A stretch of DNA of 64,000 nt from Streptomyces coelicoflavus (GTDB lineage: Bacteria > Actinomycetota > Actinomycetes > Streptomycetales > Streptomycetaceae), in NCBI RefSeq assembly GCF_003112555.1, contig NZ_BEWB01000014.1, positions 124,001 through 188,000 of the forward strand. The letters are read 5' to 3'. A program made the translations under genes and the position numbers. Below, piece by piece: positions 24,483 to 33,316 of the stretch. A model generated the notes under the pieces. That model searched no databases and had not been told where the DNA came from. It was given only the letters and a program-made list of their open reading frames with translations. Position 1 is the first letter of the stretch. The number at the start of each line of letters is the position of its first letter.

Positions 24483-25412
24483 ATGTCCCCTGCCGACCTG
24501 CGACCGGCCACGCTCGCCGACGCCCCCGCCATCACCGAACTCCTCAACGAGATAGACCGGATCGAGATCGGCCGCCCCGAGACCGACCAGCACACCGTCG
24601 AAGCGGACCTGAAGCACCCGCGCACGGACCTGGCCCAGGACTCGTGGCTCGCCCTCGAAGACGGCCGCCCGGTGGCGTACGGGCTGCTGTGGGACGACTC
24701 CGGCGGGGAACGCGTCGACATCGACCACTACGTGCTGCCCGACCACCAGCGGTGCGGGCTGCGCATGCTGGTGGCCATGGAGGCCCGCGCCCTGGCCAGG
24801 GCACGGGCGAACGGCGCGGAGCGCGCCGTCGTCCACCTGCACCTCAACGCCCGGCCCACCACCGACACCACGCTCCTCACCGAGCGCGGCTGGAGCGTCG
24901 TGCGCACCCACCACGTACTGCGCCGCACGCTGGACCCGGCGGCCGACCTCCCGCCCGAGGCCCCGGCGGGCGTGCGGGTGCGGGCGTGCGCCACGGAGTC
25001 GGACCGCGTCAAGGTGCACGAGCTGTACCAGCGGTCGTTCGCACACCACTTCGACTTCCAGCCGCGCCCCTACCGGCTGTGGCTCGACGACATCGACGCC
25101 GCCGGGCTGGACTGGTCCCTGGTCTGGATCGCCGGCACCGACGACCTGGGCGACGCCGGATTCCTGATCGCCCGGGACGACCGCGAGGCCATGGGCTGGA
25201 TCCGCGGCATCGGCGTGCTGGACGAGGCCCGTGGCCGCGGCCTGGGCGGCTTCCTCCTGCGCCACGCCTTCGCGCACTTCGCCGCGCGGGGCCGGGACAC
25301 GGTGGGCCTCGGCGTCGACACCGCCAACGCGACGGGCGCCCCGCGGCTGTACCACCGCAACGGCATGACGGTCCACTTCGCGGTCGACACCTGGGAGGCC
25401 GTGCTCGTCTGA
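24483..25412 (+). CDS. GNAT acetyltransferase, two GNAT-like halves
   Basis: A 309-residue protein with two GNAT-fold halves. The second half has a good acetyl-CoA loop (GIGVLDEARGRGLGGFLL) and an end strand of TANATGAPRLYHRNGMT. The first half (DHYVLPDHQRCGLRMLV) has a weaker CoA loop, as usual in tandem GNATs where one half is structural. It should acetylate an amine of a small molecule or protein. It ends convergent with the GntR gene. Confidence 0.88.
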   Translation: MSPADLRPATLADAPAITELLNEIDRIEIGRPETDQHTVEADLKHPRTDLAQDSWLALEDGRPVAYGLLWDDSGGERVDIDHYVLPDHQRCGLRMLVAMEARALARARANGAERAVVHLHLNARPTTDTTLLTERGWSVVRTHHVLRRTLDPAADLPPEAPAGVRVRACATESDRVKVHELYQRSFAHHFDFQPRPYRLWLDDIDAAGLDWSLVWIAGTDDLGDAGFLIARDDREAMGWIRGIGVLDEARGRGLGGFLLRHAFAHFAARGRDTVGLGVDTANATGAPRLYHRNGMTVHFAVDTWEAVLV

Positions 25413-25483
25413 GGCACCGCGCCGGGCACCGCAGGGTGCGGCCCGTCGTGCGCGGGACCGTCAGGGGCGGCCCCGCCACGCAG

Positions 25484-26134
25484 TCAGGACCGCTCCTGCG
25501 CGTGGTGGCCCAGGGCCGCGCTGCGGCTCGTCGCCAGGTGATGGAGCACCAGTTCCTGGACGCGGTCCACGTCGCGCGCCGCGATGGCCCGGTAGAGGGC
25601 GTCGTGCTCCAGGGCGACGGCGAGCAGGTCGTCGTGCTGGCCCAGCAGCCAGCGCAGCCGGCTGCGCAGGACCCGCTCCAGTTCGTTGAGCAGCTCGTTG
25701 GCGGCCAGGGAGACGACGGTCTCGTGGAAGTCGGCGGCGGCACGGCGGGCCCGCACCGCGTCGTTCGCGCGGGCCGCGTCGAGTTCGGCGTCCACCGTCG
25801 CGCGCAGCCGTTCCAGTCCCTCCCGTGTGTGCCGCTGGGCGGCGAGCCGGAACCCCAGGGTCTCCAGGCCCGAGCGGACCTCGTCCAGGTCGGCGATGTC
25901 GCTCGTGGTGAACTCCCGCACCACCGCCCAGCTCCGTGGCCTCGGTGTCACCAGACCCTCCGACACCAGGGTCTTGAGGGCCTCGCGGACCGGGAGCCGG
26001 CTCACGCCGAGGGACTCGGCCAAGTCCCTTTCGACCAGGCGGCTGCCCGGACTCCGCACCCCGTCGACGATCTCGTCGCGCAACCGCCGCGTGACCCGCT
26101 CGGACTCGGGCGTGAAGCCCTCTGACGCAGCCAT
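25484..26134 (-). CDS. GntR family regulator, FCD (FadR) subfamily
   Basis: A 216-residue regulator. The N-terminal winged helix (VTRRLRDEIVDGV... LAESLGVSRLPVREALKTLVSEGLV) is followed by an all-helical FCD effector domain with metal-binding Asp/His residues (DEVRSGLETLGF, ADFHETVV). It responds to a small acid. The order permease-racemase-regulator on one strand suggests that it controls this cluster, possibly through the AAATGG-AATA-CCATTT site at 28689-28704. ATG 26134 has GAGGGACGGCG upstream. Confidence 0.9.
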   Translation of the reverse strand: MAASEGFTPESERVTRRLRDEIVDGVRSPGSRLVERDLAESLGVSRLPVREALKTLVSEGLVTPRPRSWAVVREFTTSDIADLDEVRSGLETLGFRLAAQRHTREGLERLRATVDAELDAARANDAVRARRAAADFHETVVSLAANELLNELERVLRSRLRWLLGQHDDLLAVALEHDALYRAIAARDVDRVQELVLHHLATSRSAALGHHAQERS

Positions 26135-26259
26135 CGCCGTCCCTCGTCTGTTTCCCGTTCCCCGGCACGCCGACCGCGCCGTGCGGGGCGGCGGTCGGGC
26201 GGCCCGTCAGGATACCCCGGGGGCCGCGGGCGGCCGGGGCGGGACGGCGCGACGACGGG

Positions 26260-26985
26260 TCAGCCCGCCTGCGGGGGCCAGTTGACGATCCGCTTGGGAC
26301 GCGGGCGGGCGTAGGTGCGCACCTTGGACGTGGACAGACCGAGCCGGACCAGCGACTCCGCGACCGTCACGGCGGCGGTCACCCCGTCGACCACGGGGAC
26401 ACCGGTGCGCTCCACCACACGCTCGGCGAGACCCGCCATGCCCCCGCAGCCCAGGCAGATCACCTCGGCCCGGTCGTCCTCGACCGCTCGGGCGGCCTGC
26501 TCGGTGATGGCGTCCACGGCGCCCTGTTCGTCCTCTTCCAGTTCGAGTACGGCGAGCCCGCTGGCCCGCACCGAGGCGCACCTGGCGCTCAGTCCGGCCA
26601 CCTCCAGCCGCTCCTCGATGAGGGGGACCGTACGGTCGAGGGTGGTGACGACGGAGTAGCGGCGGCCCAGGTACTGCGCGGTGCTCGCCGCCGCCTCCGT
26701 GATGTCGACGACGGGGACGTCGAGCAGTTCCTGGAGCCCTTCCCGCCCGTGTTCGCCGTAGCCGGCCTGGATCACCGCGTCGAACGGCTCCGGATGGGCA
26801 CGGACGGCCTCCATCACCGCGACCGCGGCGAGGTAGCTCTCGTAGTTGCCCTCGACGGACTCCGCGCCGAAGGCCGGCGTCAGCGGCACGATCTCGGTGC
26901 CGGGGGAAGCGGCGCCGGCGGCCTGCTTGCCGATCGCGTCGGTGATGGACTGCGTGGTGTTGACGTTGACCACGAGGATGCGCAT
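26260..26985 (-). CDS. Asp/Glu/hydantoin racemase family protein, one Cys missing
   Basis: A 241-residue member of the Asp/Glu/hydantoin racemase superfamily. The beginning RILVVNVNTTQSITDAI is that of hydantoin or allantoin racemases. The second catalytic Cys is present in VICLGCGGMAG (Cys177/Cys180), but where the first normally sits (ACFGDPG-like) this protein reads VIQAGYGEHG with Ala74. A two-base racemase needs both, so it may be a one-base enzyme such as a decarboxylase or isomerase. It is next to an NCS1 permease, which fits a hydantoin-, allantoin- or pyrimidine-like substrate. Confidence 0.8.
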   Translation of the reverse strand: MRILVVNVNTTQSITDAIGKQAAGAASPGTEIVPLTPAFGAESVEGNYESYLAAVAVMEAVRAHPEPFDAVIQAGYGEHGREGLQELLDVPVVDITEAAASTAQYLGRRYSVVTTLDRTVPLIEERLEVAGLSARCASVRASGLAVLELEEDEQGAVDAITEQAARAVEDDRAEVICLGCGGMAGLAERVVERTGVPVVDGVTAAVTVAESLVRLGLSTSKVRTYARPRPKRIVNWPPQAG

Positions 26986-27087
26986 GGGGGCCTGGGCCTT
27001 CTGCTCGGACGGGGTGGTTCCACGACGGGGCGGGTCGGGGAGGCACGCGCAGGGGGAGGAGCGTGCCGGAGGAGAGAGCGTGCCGGG

Positions 27088-28575
27088 CTATTCCGCCGCG
27101 ACGGCGATCGCCTCGCCGTCCACGTCACGGAACGGGGAGGCACGGTCGGCGATCAGCGCGTACAGCCCCGCGCCGAGGACCGCGCCGACGAACCAGGAGA
27201 ACCCGGCCGCGGCGTGGAAGAAGGGGACGAGGGCGACGACGACGGCGATCGTGGCGCTGGGGACGAAGGCGGCGACGGCGCGCGGGTTGTAGCCGCGCCG
27301 GTAGTGGTATTCCGCGCCCGCGTCCTCGGTGTAGAGGGCCGGCACGTTCACACGGGACTTCCGCAGCAGCCAGTAGTCCGCCATGATCACGCCGAACAGG
27401 GGGCCGAGCAGCGCGCCGAGCCCGCCGAGGAAGTAGTTCACGACGACGGGGCTGTCGTAGAGGTTCCAGGGTGTGATCACCAGGCCCAGGACCGCGCTCA
27501 CCAGACCCGCGCGGCGGAAGTCGAGCCGGTGCGGGAAGAGGTTGACCAGGGCGTAGATCGGCGCGACGAAGTTGGCCAGCAGGTTCACCGCCACCGTGAG
27601 GGCGATGAGACAGAGCGAGGCGACGGCCAGCAGGAACATGTTGGGGATGGTCCGCACGATGTCCGTCGGGCTGGTGATCACGTGCCCGTCGAGGGTGAAC
27701 TGGGCTCCGCTGAGGACCGCCACGATGACGGCGAAGAAGAGCATGTTCACCGGGATGCCGATCACGTTGCCCCGGACGATGGAGCCGCGACTGCGCGCGG
27801 ACCGGGTGAAGTCGCAGAAGTTCAGCACGAACGTCCCGTAGATCACCACCCACAGGGCCGCGGCCTGGAGCACCTGGAGCCACATCGCGCCGCCGGTGAG
27901 CGGATCGCCGATCGACACGGAGACCGAGCCGTCGGCCCGGACGAACATCCACACCGCGAGGGCGCACATGGTGAGCAGCGTGGTGGGCGCCGCGAAGGCC
28001 ATGTACCGGCGGATCATCTGCATCCCGTAGCTGACGATGAGCACCTGGAGGGCCCACAGCGCCAGGAAGGTGATCCAGCCGAGCGTCGACTGGCCGAGCA
28101 GGGAGTTGGTGTCCAGGGAGGCCAGGGACGGGAACATGGCCACCAGGAGGGCGCTCAGCACGGCCGAGGCCAGATAAGTCTGTATACCAAACCAGGCGAT
28201 CGCCACCGCACCGCGGACGGTGGCCGGAATCTTCGCCCCCTTGATGCCGAACGCGATGCGGCTCATGACGGGGAACGGCACGCCCGTCTTGTGGCCCATG
28301 AATCCGGACAGGGTGAGCAGGAGGAAGAGCAGGACCGAGGCGAGCGCGAAGGCGGCGAGGATGCCCCACACGTTCAGCCCGAGGGCGAACAGCCCGATGG
28401 CGAAGGCGTAATTGCCCAGGCTGTGCACGTCGTTGGCCCACAGCGTGAAGACGTTGTAGGCGCCCCAGCGGCGCCCTTCCCGCTTCGTCGGGGCCAGGTC
28501 GTACGTGTAGAGGCCGGAGCTGGTCGCGGTGTCGCCGGTCCGGGTGGACGGGCGGCGGTCTTCCAGGGCAGTCAT
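27088..28575 (-). CDS. NCS1 family nucleobase/hydantoin/allantoin permease
   Basis: A 495-residue membrane protein of about 12 segments with NCS1 signatures: NVFTLWANDVHSLGNYAFAIG near the N-terminus, WFGIQTYLAS in the middle and GVIMADYWLLRK near the C-terminus. The family imports hydantoins, allantoin, uracil, cytosine or purines with sodium or protons. ATG 28575 has CAGGAG 6 nt upstream. It lies first in the permease-racemase-GntR cluster. Around 28171-28200 the gene uses an unusual run of A/T-rich codons (ATA, ACT, TAT). Confidence 0.9.
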   Translation of the reverse strand: MTALEDRRPSTRTGDTATSSGLYTYDLAPTKREGRRWGAYNVFTLWANDVHSLGNYAFAIGLFALGLNVWGILAAFALASVLLFLLLTLSGFMGHKTGVPFPVMSRIAFGIKGAKIPATVRGAVAIAWFGIQTYLASAVLSALLVAMFPSLASLDTNSLLGQSTLGWITFLALWALQVLIVSYGMQMIRRYMAFAAPTTLLTMCALAVWMFVRADGSVSVSIGDPLTGGAMWLQVLQAAALWVVIYGTFVLNFCDFTRSARSRGSIVRGNVIGIPVNMLFFAVIVAVLSGAQFTLDGHVITSPTDIVRTIPNMFLLAVASLCLIALTVAVNLLANFVAPIYALVNLFPHRLDFRRAGLVSAVLGLVITPWNLYDSPVVVNYFLGGLGALLGPLFGVIMADYWLLRKSRVNVPALYTEDAGAEYHYRRGYNPRAVAAFVPSATIAVVVALVPFFHAAAGFSWFVGAVLGAGLYALIADRASPFRDVDGEAIAVAAE

Positions 28576-28688
28576 ACGGGACTCCTGGGATCAGGTGCGG
28601 GGAGTTGGAGGCTTTCACAAGGCGGAAGCGGCTTTCCGGTGCCCAGAACGTAGTTTTCGCCAAACCGCACCGTCAAGGGGTCTGCGGC

Positions 28689-28704
28689 AAATGGAATACC
28701 ATTT
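28689..28704. promoter_or_regulatory. GntR-type operator upstream of the NCS1 permease
   Basis: Perfect inverted repeat AAATGG-AATA-CCATTT, 114 bp upstream of the permease ATG. The TGG/CCA spacing is typical of FadR-type GntR sites, and such a regulator is encoded in the same cluster. Confidence 0.55.
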
Positions 28705-28755
28705 TTTGAGCCGTCGACGGATGCGGTTCAGCGGCATGCCGCCGCGTGCCTCTCT

Positions 28756-28795
28756 CCGGCGGTCCGGCGGTGCGGCGGTCCGGCGGTGCGGCGGC
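28756..28795. repeat. 8-bp tandem repeat (CGGCGGTS)
   Basis: Five head-to-tail copies alternate CGGCGGTC and CGGCGGTG, the last as CGGCGGCC. It lies just beyond the LacI stop, in the space between two minus-strand genes. Confidence 0.7.
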
Positions 28796-28813
28796 CCGGC
28801 CGGCGGTCCGGAC

Positions 28814-29857
28814 TCAGCGCCGCGCGCTGCCCTCCGTGCTCTCCCGCAGGACGAGCCGGTGGTCCACGACGAGGTCCCGGGGCGCCTGGGCCTGCGACCC
28901 GGCGCCGTCCGGAGCCGTCGCCTCCTCGATGCGGTGCCGGAGCAGCTGGACGGCGACCTTGGCCACCGCCGCCTTGTCCGGGGCCACCGTGCTCAGCGTC
29001 GGGACGCTGAACCGGCCGCCCTCCACGTCGTCGAAGCCGATGACGGCGACGTCCTCGGGCACCCGGACCCCGTGCTCGTGCAGGGCGCGCAGCGCACCCA
29101 GCGCGAGCTGGTCGTTGAGGCAGAGCAGCGCGTCGGGCCGCGCGCCCTCCGAGAGGGCCCGGGTCACGGCCCGCGCGCCGTCGGGCATCCGGAAGGAGTC
29201 GACCGGCAGCACGGCGGCCGGATCGTAGGCGATGCCCGCCTCCGCCAGGGCGGCCCGATAACCCCGGGTGCGGGCCTGGGCCGTCCCCAGGCCGGCGTCG
29301 TCGCGCCCGCCGAGGGCGAGGACGGTGCGGCGCCCGAGTGCGATCAGATGGCGGGTCGCCTCAAGGGCGGCGCGCTCGTTGTCGATGGCCACATGGTCGG
29401 CGCCCTCCTCCAGCAGCTCGCCGAGCAGCACCGTGGGCGGGAGACCCGTGCGGTCCCGCAGGTCGTCGGCGGTCAGGGCGAGCGGGCTGAGGATGATGCC
29501 GTCCACGAAGGTGGAGCCGAATCCGGCCAGTGCCGCCAGTTCGTGGGCGCGATCCGCCCCGGACTGATGGATGAGGACGGTCAGGGAGCATTCCTCCGCC
29601 TCGCGGACGACATGCCGGGCCAGCTCCGCGAAGTACGGTATGTCCAGCTCAGGGACGACGAGTGCGATGATGCCGGTTCTGCCCTTGCGCAGGTGACGGC
29701 CGGCCAGGTTCACGCGGTAGCCGAGGTGTTCGATGGCCTCGCGCACCACCTGCCTGGTGCGGTCGGAGACATGGGCGTAGTCATTGATGACATTCGACAC
29801 CGTCTTCTCCGACACGCCCGCGTGACGTGCGACGTCCTTGATCCTGGGCCGTGCCAC
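28814..29857 (-). CDS. LacI family transcriptional regulator
   Basis: A 347-residue LacI/GalR regulator. The N-terminal helix-turn-helix and hinge (IKDVARHAGVSEKTVSNVINDY... NLAGRHLRKGRTGIIAL) are followed by a periplasmic-binding-like sugar domain with DAGLGTAQARTRGYRAAL and PEDVAVIGFDDVEGG. GTG 29857 has GGGAGGTCTC upstream. It is divergent from a sugar ABC transporter-glycosidase operon and probably represses it through the palindrome at 29957-29968. Confidence 0.93.
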   Translation of the reverse strand: MARPRIKDVARHAGVSEKTVSNVINDYAHVSDRTRQVVREAIEHLGYRVNLAGRHLRKGRTGIIALVVPELDIPYFAELARHVVREAEECSLTVLIHQSGADRAHELAALAGFGSTFVDGIILSPLALTADDLRDRTGLPPTVLLGELLEEGADHVAIDNERAALEATRHLIALGRRTVLALGGRDDAGLGTAQARTRGYRAALAEAGIAYDPAAVLPVDSFRMPDGARAVTRALSEGARPDALLCLNDQLALGALRALHEHGVRVPEDVAVIGFDDVEGGRFSVPTLSTVAPDKAAVAKVAVQLLRHRIEEATAPDGAGSQAQAPRDLVVDHRLVLRESTEGSARR

Positions 29858-29943
29858 CGAGACCTCCCTGCCTCTTCCGCGCTGCCCGAGTGTATGTCCC
29901 GGTGCGCGGAGGGCTTCGGCGCAGGTCCACTTCCGCCCAGCTC

Positions 29944-29972
29944 TTTACAGCCAATGTACATCGATGTAAAAA
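29944..29972 (+). promoter_or_regulatory. LacI operator overlapping the ABC operon promoter
   Basis: A perfect 12-bp palindrome TACATCGATGTA (29957-29968) with a central CG, as LacI-family proteins prefer. It sits between a -35-like TTTACA (29944-29949) and a TAAAAA hexamer (29967-29972) at 17-bp spacing. The position would block RNA polymerase. Confidence 0.65.
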
Positions 29973-30011
29973 CTAGCCACCGCATGAGCTCCGGCCGTCG
30001 AAAGGTCCGCG

Positions 30012-31385
30012 ATGAGTTCCCGTTTGCCTGCCCAGGGGGTGCCGGCCGTGTCCGACCCGGTCCGCCGCCCCAGCCGCCGCCGGCTGCTGCGTCACGCCAT
30101 GGCCGGGGCGGGAGCCCTGATCGCCGCGGGCCCGCTGTCCGGCTGCGCCTCACCGGCCTCGGCCTCCGGGGCGTCCGCCCTGAGCGTCTGGGACCTCTTC
30201 CAGGGCGGCGACGGCATGCTCATGGACGACATGATCGAGGCCGTGTCCAAGGGGGCCGGGGGTGCCGAGGGCTTCGAGGTCGACCGGACGATCCTGGACT
30301 GGGGCCCGTCGTACTACACCAAGCTCGCCATGTCCGCGGCCGGCGGACGGGCCTCCGACGTGGCCGCCATGCACCTCTCCCGGCTCGCGGGCTACGCGCC
30401 CGGCGGCCTGGTGGACGCCTTCGACCTGGACCTGCTCGCCGAGTACGGTGTCACGGAGAAGGACTTCACCCCGGCCGTGTGGTCCCGCACCCGGCACGAG
30501 GGGACCGTCTACGCGATCCCGCTGGACGTCCACCCCTTCATCGTGTTCTACGACAAGAAGGCGGCCGAGAAGGCCGGGCTCCTGGACACTTCGGGCGAGC
30601 TGGCACCCATGGGATCCCCCGAGGCCCTGCTGGACGCCGGCCGGGCCCTCGCCGAGGCGACCGGGGAGGCGGGCATCCTGTTCGGCCACGTCACCGACAC
30701 GGCCCAGAACTGGCGCCTGTTCGCCGGCCTCTACGCGCAGACCGGCGCCGAGTTCGACCTGCCCGACGGCGGCCCCCCGAAGATCGACGTCGACGCCGCC
30801 GTACGCGCCGTCACCCTCATGACGCGGCTCTTCGACGGGAAGACCAACCCCAACAACCTGGACTACAACGGAGCGCTGGCCGCCTTCTCCAGCGGCCGCG
30901 GCGGCATGGCGATGCTCGGCGAGTGGGAGCTGCCGACGCTCAAGAAGTCCGGCATGGAGCTGGGCGCCGCGCCCTTCCCGCAGGTCTTCGAGAAGCCCGC
31001 CGTCTACACCGACAGCCACAGCTTCGTCCTCCCGCACCAGAACAGCCCCGACCCGGCCCGGCGCCGCGAGGCCCACCGCTACGTCGCCCAGATACTCAAG
31101 CAGAGCCTCACCTGGGCGAGCGCCGGCCACATCCCCGCGTACCAGCCCGTCCTCGCGGAGCCCGAGTACGCCGCCCTCGACCCGCAGTCCTCCTACGCCG
31201 ACGCCGCCAAGGTCGCGGTGCTCGACCCGCCCAACTGGTTCGCCGGCGCCGGTTCCAACTTCCAGAACCGGATGTGCCAGCCGCTCCAGTCGGCGCTGCT
31301 GGGCAACACCACCCCCGAAAAGGCGGTGCGGCAGATGGTCCGCGAGGCGGACACGCTGCTGCGGCAGCCCAACCCGGTGGCCTGA
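30012..31385 (+). CDS. Sugar ABC transporter substrate-binding lipoprotein
   Basis: A 457-residue extracellular solute-binding protein (family 1). The N-terminus has a twin-Arg-like SRRRLLRH and a lipobox LSGC with Cys45, so it is exported and lipid-anchored. The mature protein shows usual oligosaccharide-binding pieces (VWDLFQGGDG, YAIPLDVHPFIVFYDKKAAEKAG, FSSGRGGMAMLGEWEL). ATG 30012 has GAAAGGTCCGCG upstream. It is the first gene of an operon with two permeases and a GH2 enzyme; the ATPase is not encoded here, so a shared one such as MsiK is likely used. Confidence 0.92.
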   Translation: MSSRLPAQGVPAVSDPVRRPSRRRLLRHAMAGAGALIAAGPLSGCASPASASGASALSVWDLFQGGDGMLMDDMIEAVSKGAGGAEGFEVDRTILDWGPSYYTKLAMSAAGGRASDVAAMHLSRLAGYAPGGLVDAFDLDLLAEYGVTEKDFTPAVWSRTRHEGTVYAIPLDVHPFIVFYDKKAAEKAGLLDTSGELAPMGSPEALLDAGRALAEATGEAGILFGHVTDTAQNWRLFAGLYAQTGAEFDLPDGGPPKIDVDAAVRAVTLMTRLFDGKTNPNNLDYNGALAAFSSGRGGMAMLGEWELPTLKKSGMELGAAPFPQVFEKPAVYTDSHSFVLPHQNSPDPARRREAHRYVAQILKQSLTWASAGHIPAYQPVLAEPEYAALDPQSSYADAAKVAVLDPPNWFAGAGSNFQNRMCQPLQSALLGNTTPEKAVRQMVREADTLLRQPNPVA

Positions 31386-31406
31386 CCAGCGAAAGGAGTG
31401 ACCGAC

Positions 31407-32348
31407 GTGACCACCACCGCACCCCTCGGCACCGAGGAGCAGACCGGCCCGCCCGCTGCTCCGGCGGACGGCCGCCGCACCGCCCTGAGCCGTGTACGCA
31501 CCGGCAACGGGCTCGTCTTCGTCCTGCCGTTCCTGCTCGTGTTCGGCCTCTTCATGGTGTGGCCGATCGTCCAGGGCCTCTGGATGAGCTTCACCGACAG
31601 CTCGCTCGCCCTGCGCGACACGACCTTCGTCGGCTTCGACAACTACACCGAGGCGTTCGGCGACGCCGACGTGTGGAGCAGCCTCGGCAACACCGTCTTC
31701 TTCACCGCCGTCTCGAGCGTGCCGCTGGTGCTGATCGCGCTCGCGATGGCGCTGCTGGTGCACAGCGGACTCGCCGGTCAGTGGGCGTGGCGCCTGTCGT
31801 TCTTCGCCCCCTACCTGCTGCCCGTGACCGTCGTGACCATGATCTGGACCTGGCTGTACCAGCCGGAACTGGGCATGGCCAACCAGCTCCTCGACGCCCT
31901 CGGCATGGAACCGGTCGGCTGGCTGTCCGACGAGTCCGTCGCCATGTGGTCGGTCGCCGCCCTCACCGTCTGGTGGACGGTCGGCTTCAACTTCCTGCTG
32001 TACCTCGCGGCGCTCCAGTCCCTGCCCACCACCTTCGACGAGGCGGCGGCACTCGACGGGGCCGGCGCCTGGCGCCGCCTGTGGTCCATCACCCTGCCGC
32101 AACTGCGCAGGACCACGGGACTGGTGGCCATGCTCCAAGTGCTGGCCTCCCTGAAGGTCTTCGACCAGATCTACATCCTCACCAAGGGCGGCCCCAACGG
32201 CTCCACCCGGCCCGTCCTCGAGTACGTCTACGACGTGGGCTTCACCGGCTACCGCCTCGGCTACGCCTCCGCCGTCTCGTACCTGTTCTTCGCCCTGATC
32301 GTCGTCGTCTCGCTCGTGCAGCTCCGCCTCTTCCGCCGGGAGGACTGA
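31407..32348 (+). CDS. Carbohydrate ABC transporter permease (MalF type)
   Basis: A 313-residue permease with six membrane segments and the EAA loop FDEAAALDGAGAWRRLWSITLPQL, which docks to the ATPase. GTG 31407 was chosen because AAAGGAG stands 8 nt before it; GTG 31398 overlaps that site. Partner of the next permease. Segment order and the RLSFFAPYLLPVTVVTMIWTWLY stretch are those of MalF-type sugar permeases. Confidence 0.92.
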   Translation: MTTTAPLGTEEQTGPPAAPADGRRTALSRVRTGNGLVFVLPFLLVFGLFMVWPIVQGLWMSFTDSSLALRDTTFVGFDNYTEAFGDADVWSSLGNTVFFTAVSSVPLVLIALAMALLVHSGLAGQWAWRLSFFAPYLLPVTVVTMIWTWLYQPELGMANQLLDALGMEPVGWLSDESVAMWSVAALTVWWTVGFNFLLYLAALQSLPTTFDEAAALDGAGAWRRLWSITLPQLRRTTGLVAMLQVLASLKVFDQIYILTKGGPNGSTRPVLEYVYDVGFTGYRLGYASAVSYLFFALIVVVSLVQLRLFRRED

Positions 32349-32350
32349 CC

Positions 32351-33250
32351 GTGTCCGCAACCGCCACCACCCTCCGAACCCGGCGCCGTCCACCCCGCGA
32401 AGCGGCCGGCTCGCCCCTGCTCCTCGGCCACGGAAGGCTGCCCCGCGCCCTGGCCGGAACCGCGCTCGTCGTCCTCGCCGTCCTGTGGCTGCTGCCGTTC
32501 GTGTGGGCCGTCATCACCTCGGTGCAGAGCGAGGAGGACATCAACACCACCGGGCTGTCCCCGTTCAAGGGCGCCTTCACCCTGGACGCCTACCAGCAGA
32601 TACTCGAACGCGGGAACGTCACCGTCTGGGCCTTCAACAGCTTCCTGATCTCGGCCCTGGTCACGCTGATCACCGTCGCGGTCTCCACCCTCGCCGCGTA
32701 CGGCTTCTCCCGCGGCACCTTCCGCGGCCGCCGGGCGCTGCTCGGGGTCACCGTGGCCGCCATCATGGTCCCGCCGCAGCTGCTCGTCGTGCCGCTGTTC
32801 GACCAGATGACCCTGTTCAACATGGTCGACACCTACGCGGCGGTCATCCTGCCCCAGGTCGTCGCACCGATGATGGTGTTCATCCTGAAGCGGTTCTTCG
32901 ACGGCATCCCCAAGGAGCTGGAGGAGGCGGCCCGGATCGACGGCGCCTCCGAGTTCCGGGTCTTCCGGTCGGTCGTCCTGCCGCTCTCGCGGCCGATCGT
33001 GGCCGCGGTGGCGATCTTCGTCTTCATCGGTGCCTGGAACAACTTCATGTGGCCGTTCATCGTCACCAACGACCCCGACCTGATGACCCTCCCGGTGGGC
33101 CTGGCCACCGTCAAGGACGCCTACGGCATCCAGTACGCGCAGTCCATGGCCTCCGCCCTGCTGGCCGCGCTGCCGCTGATCGTGGTCTTCCTCCTCTTCC
33201 AGCGCCGCATCGTCAACTCCGTGGCCACCACCGGCCTCGGCGGTTCCTGA
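32351..33250 (+). CDS. Carbohydrate ABC transporter permease (MalG type)
   Basis: A 299-residue permease with six membrane segments and the EAA loop ELEEAARIDGASEFRVFRSVV; it also has the VTSVQSEEDINTTG and FIGAWNNFMWPFI pieces of MalG proteins. GTG 32351 lies 2 nt past the preceding stop, so translation is probably coupled. The frame is open far upstream through neighbouring genes, but that is an antisense or out-of-frame shadow. Confidence 0.92.
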   Translation: MSATATTLRTRRRPPREAAGSPLLLGHGRLPRALAGTALVVLAVLWLLPFVWAVITSVQSEEDINTTGLSPFKGAFTLDAYQQILERGNVTVWAFNSFLISALVTLITVAVSTLAAYGFSRGTFRGRRALLGVTVAAIMVPPQLLVVPLFDQMTLFNMVDTYAAVILPQVVAPMMVFILKRFFDGIPKELEEAARIDGASEFRVFRSVVLPLSRPIVAAVAIFVFIGAWNNFMWPFIVTNDPDLMTLPVGLATVKDAYGIQYAQSMASALLAALPLIVVFLLFQRRIVNSVATTGLGGS

Positions 33251-33316
33251 ACCCCCACAGCTGTACCCACGGGCTCGGCGCTCGCGCGCCCGGCCCACCG
33301 ATCGACTGGAGCATGT

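Noticed and set aside
28529..32350. Very long open frame through several genes ending in the MalG-type permease
   Set aside because: GC-rich DNA leaves long frames open. Only the part after GTG 32351 matches a protein family; the rest is antisense or out of phase with real genes.
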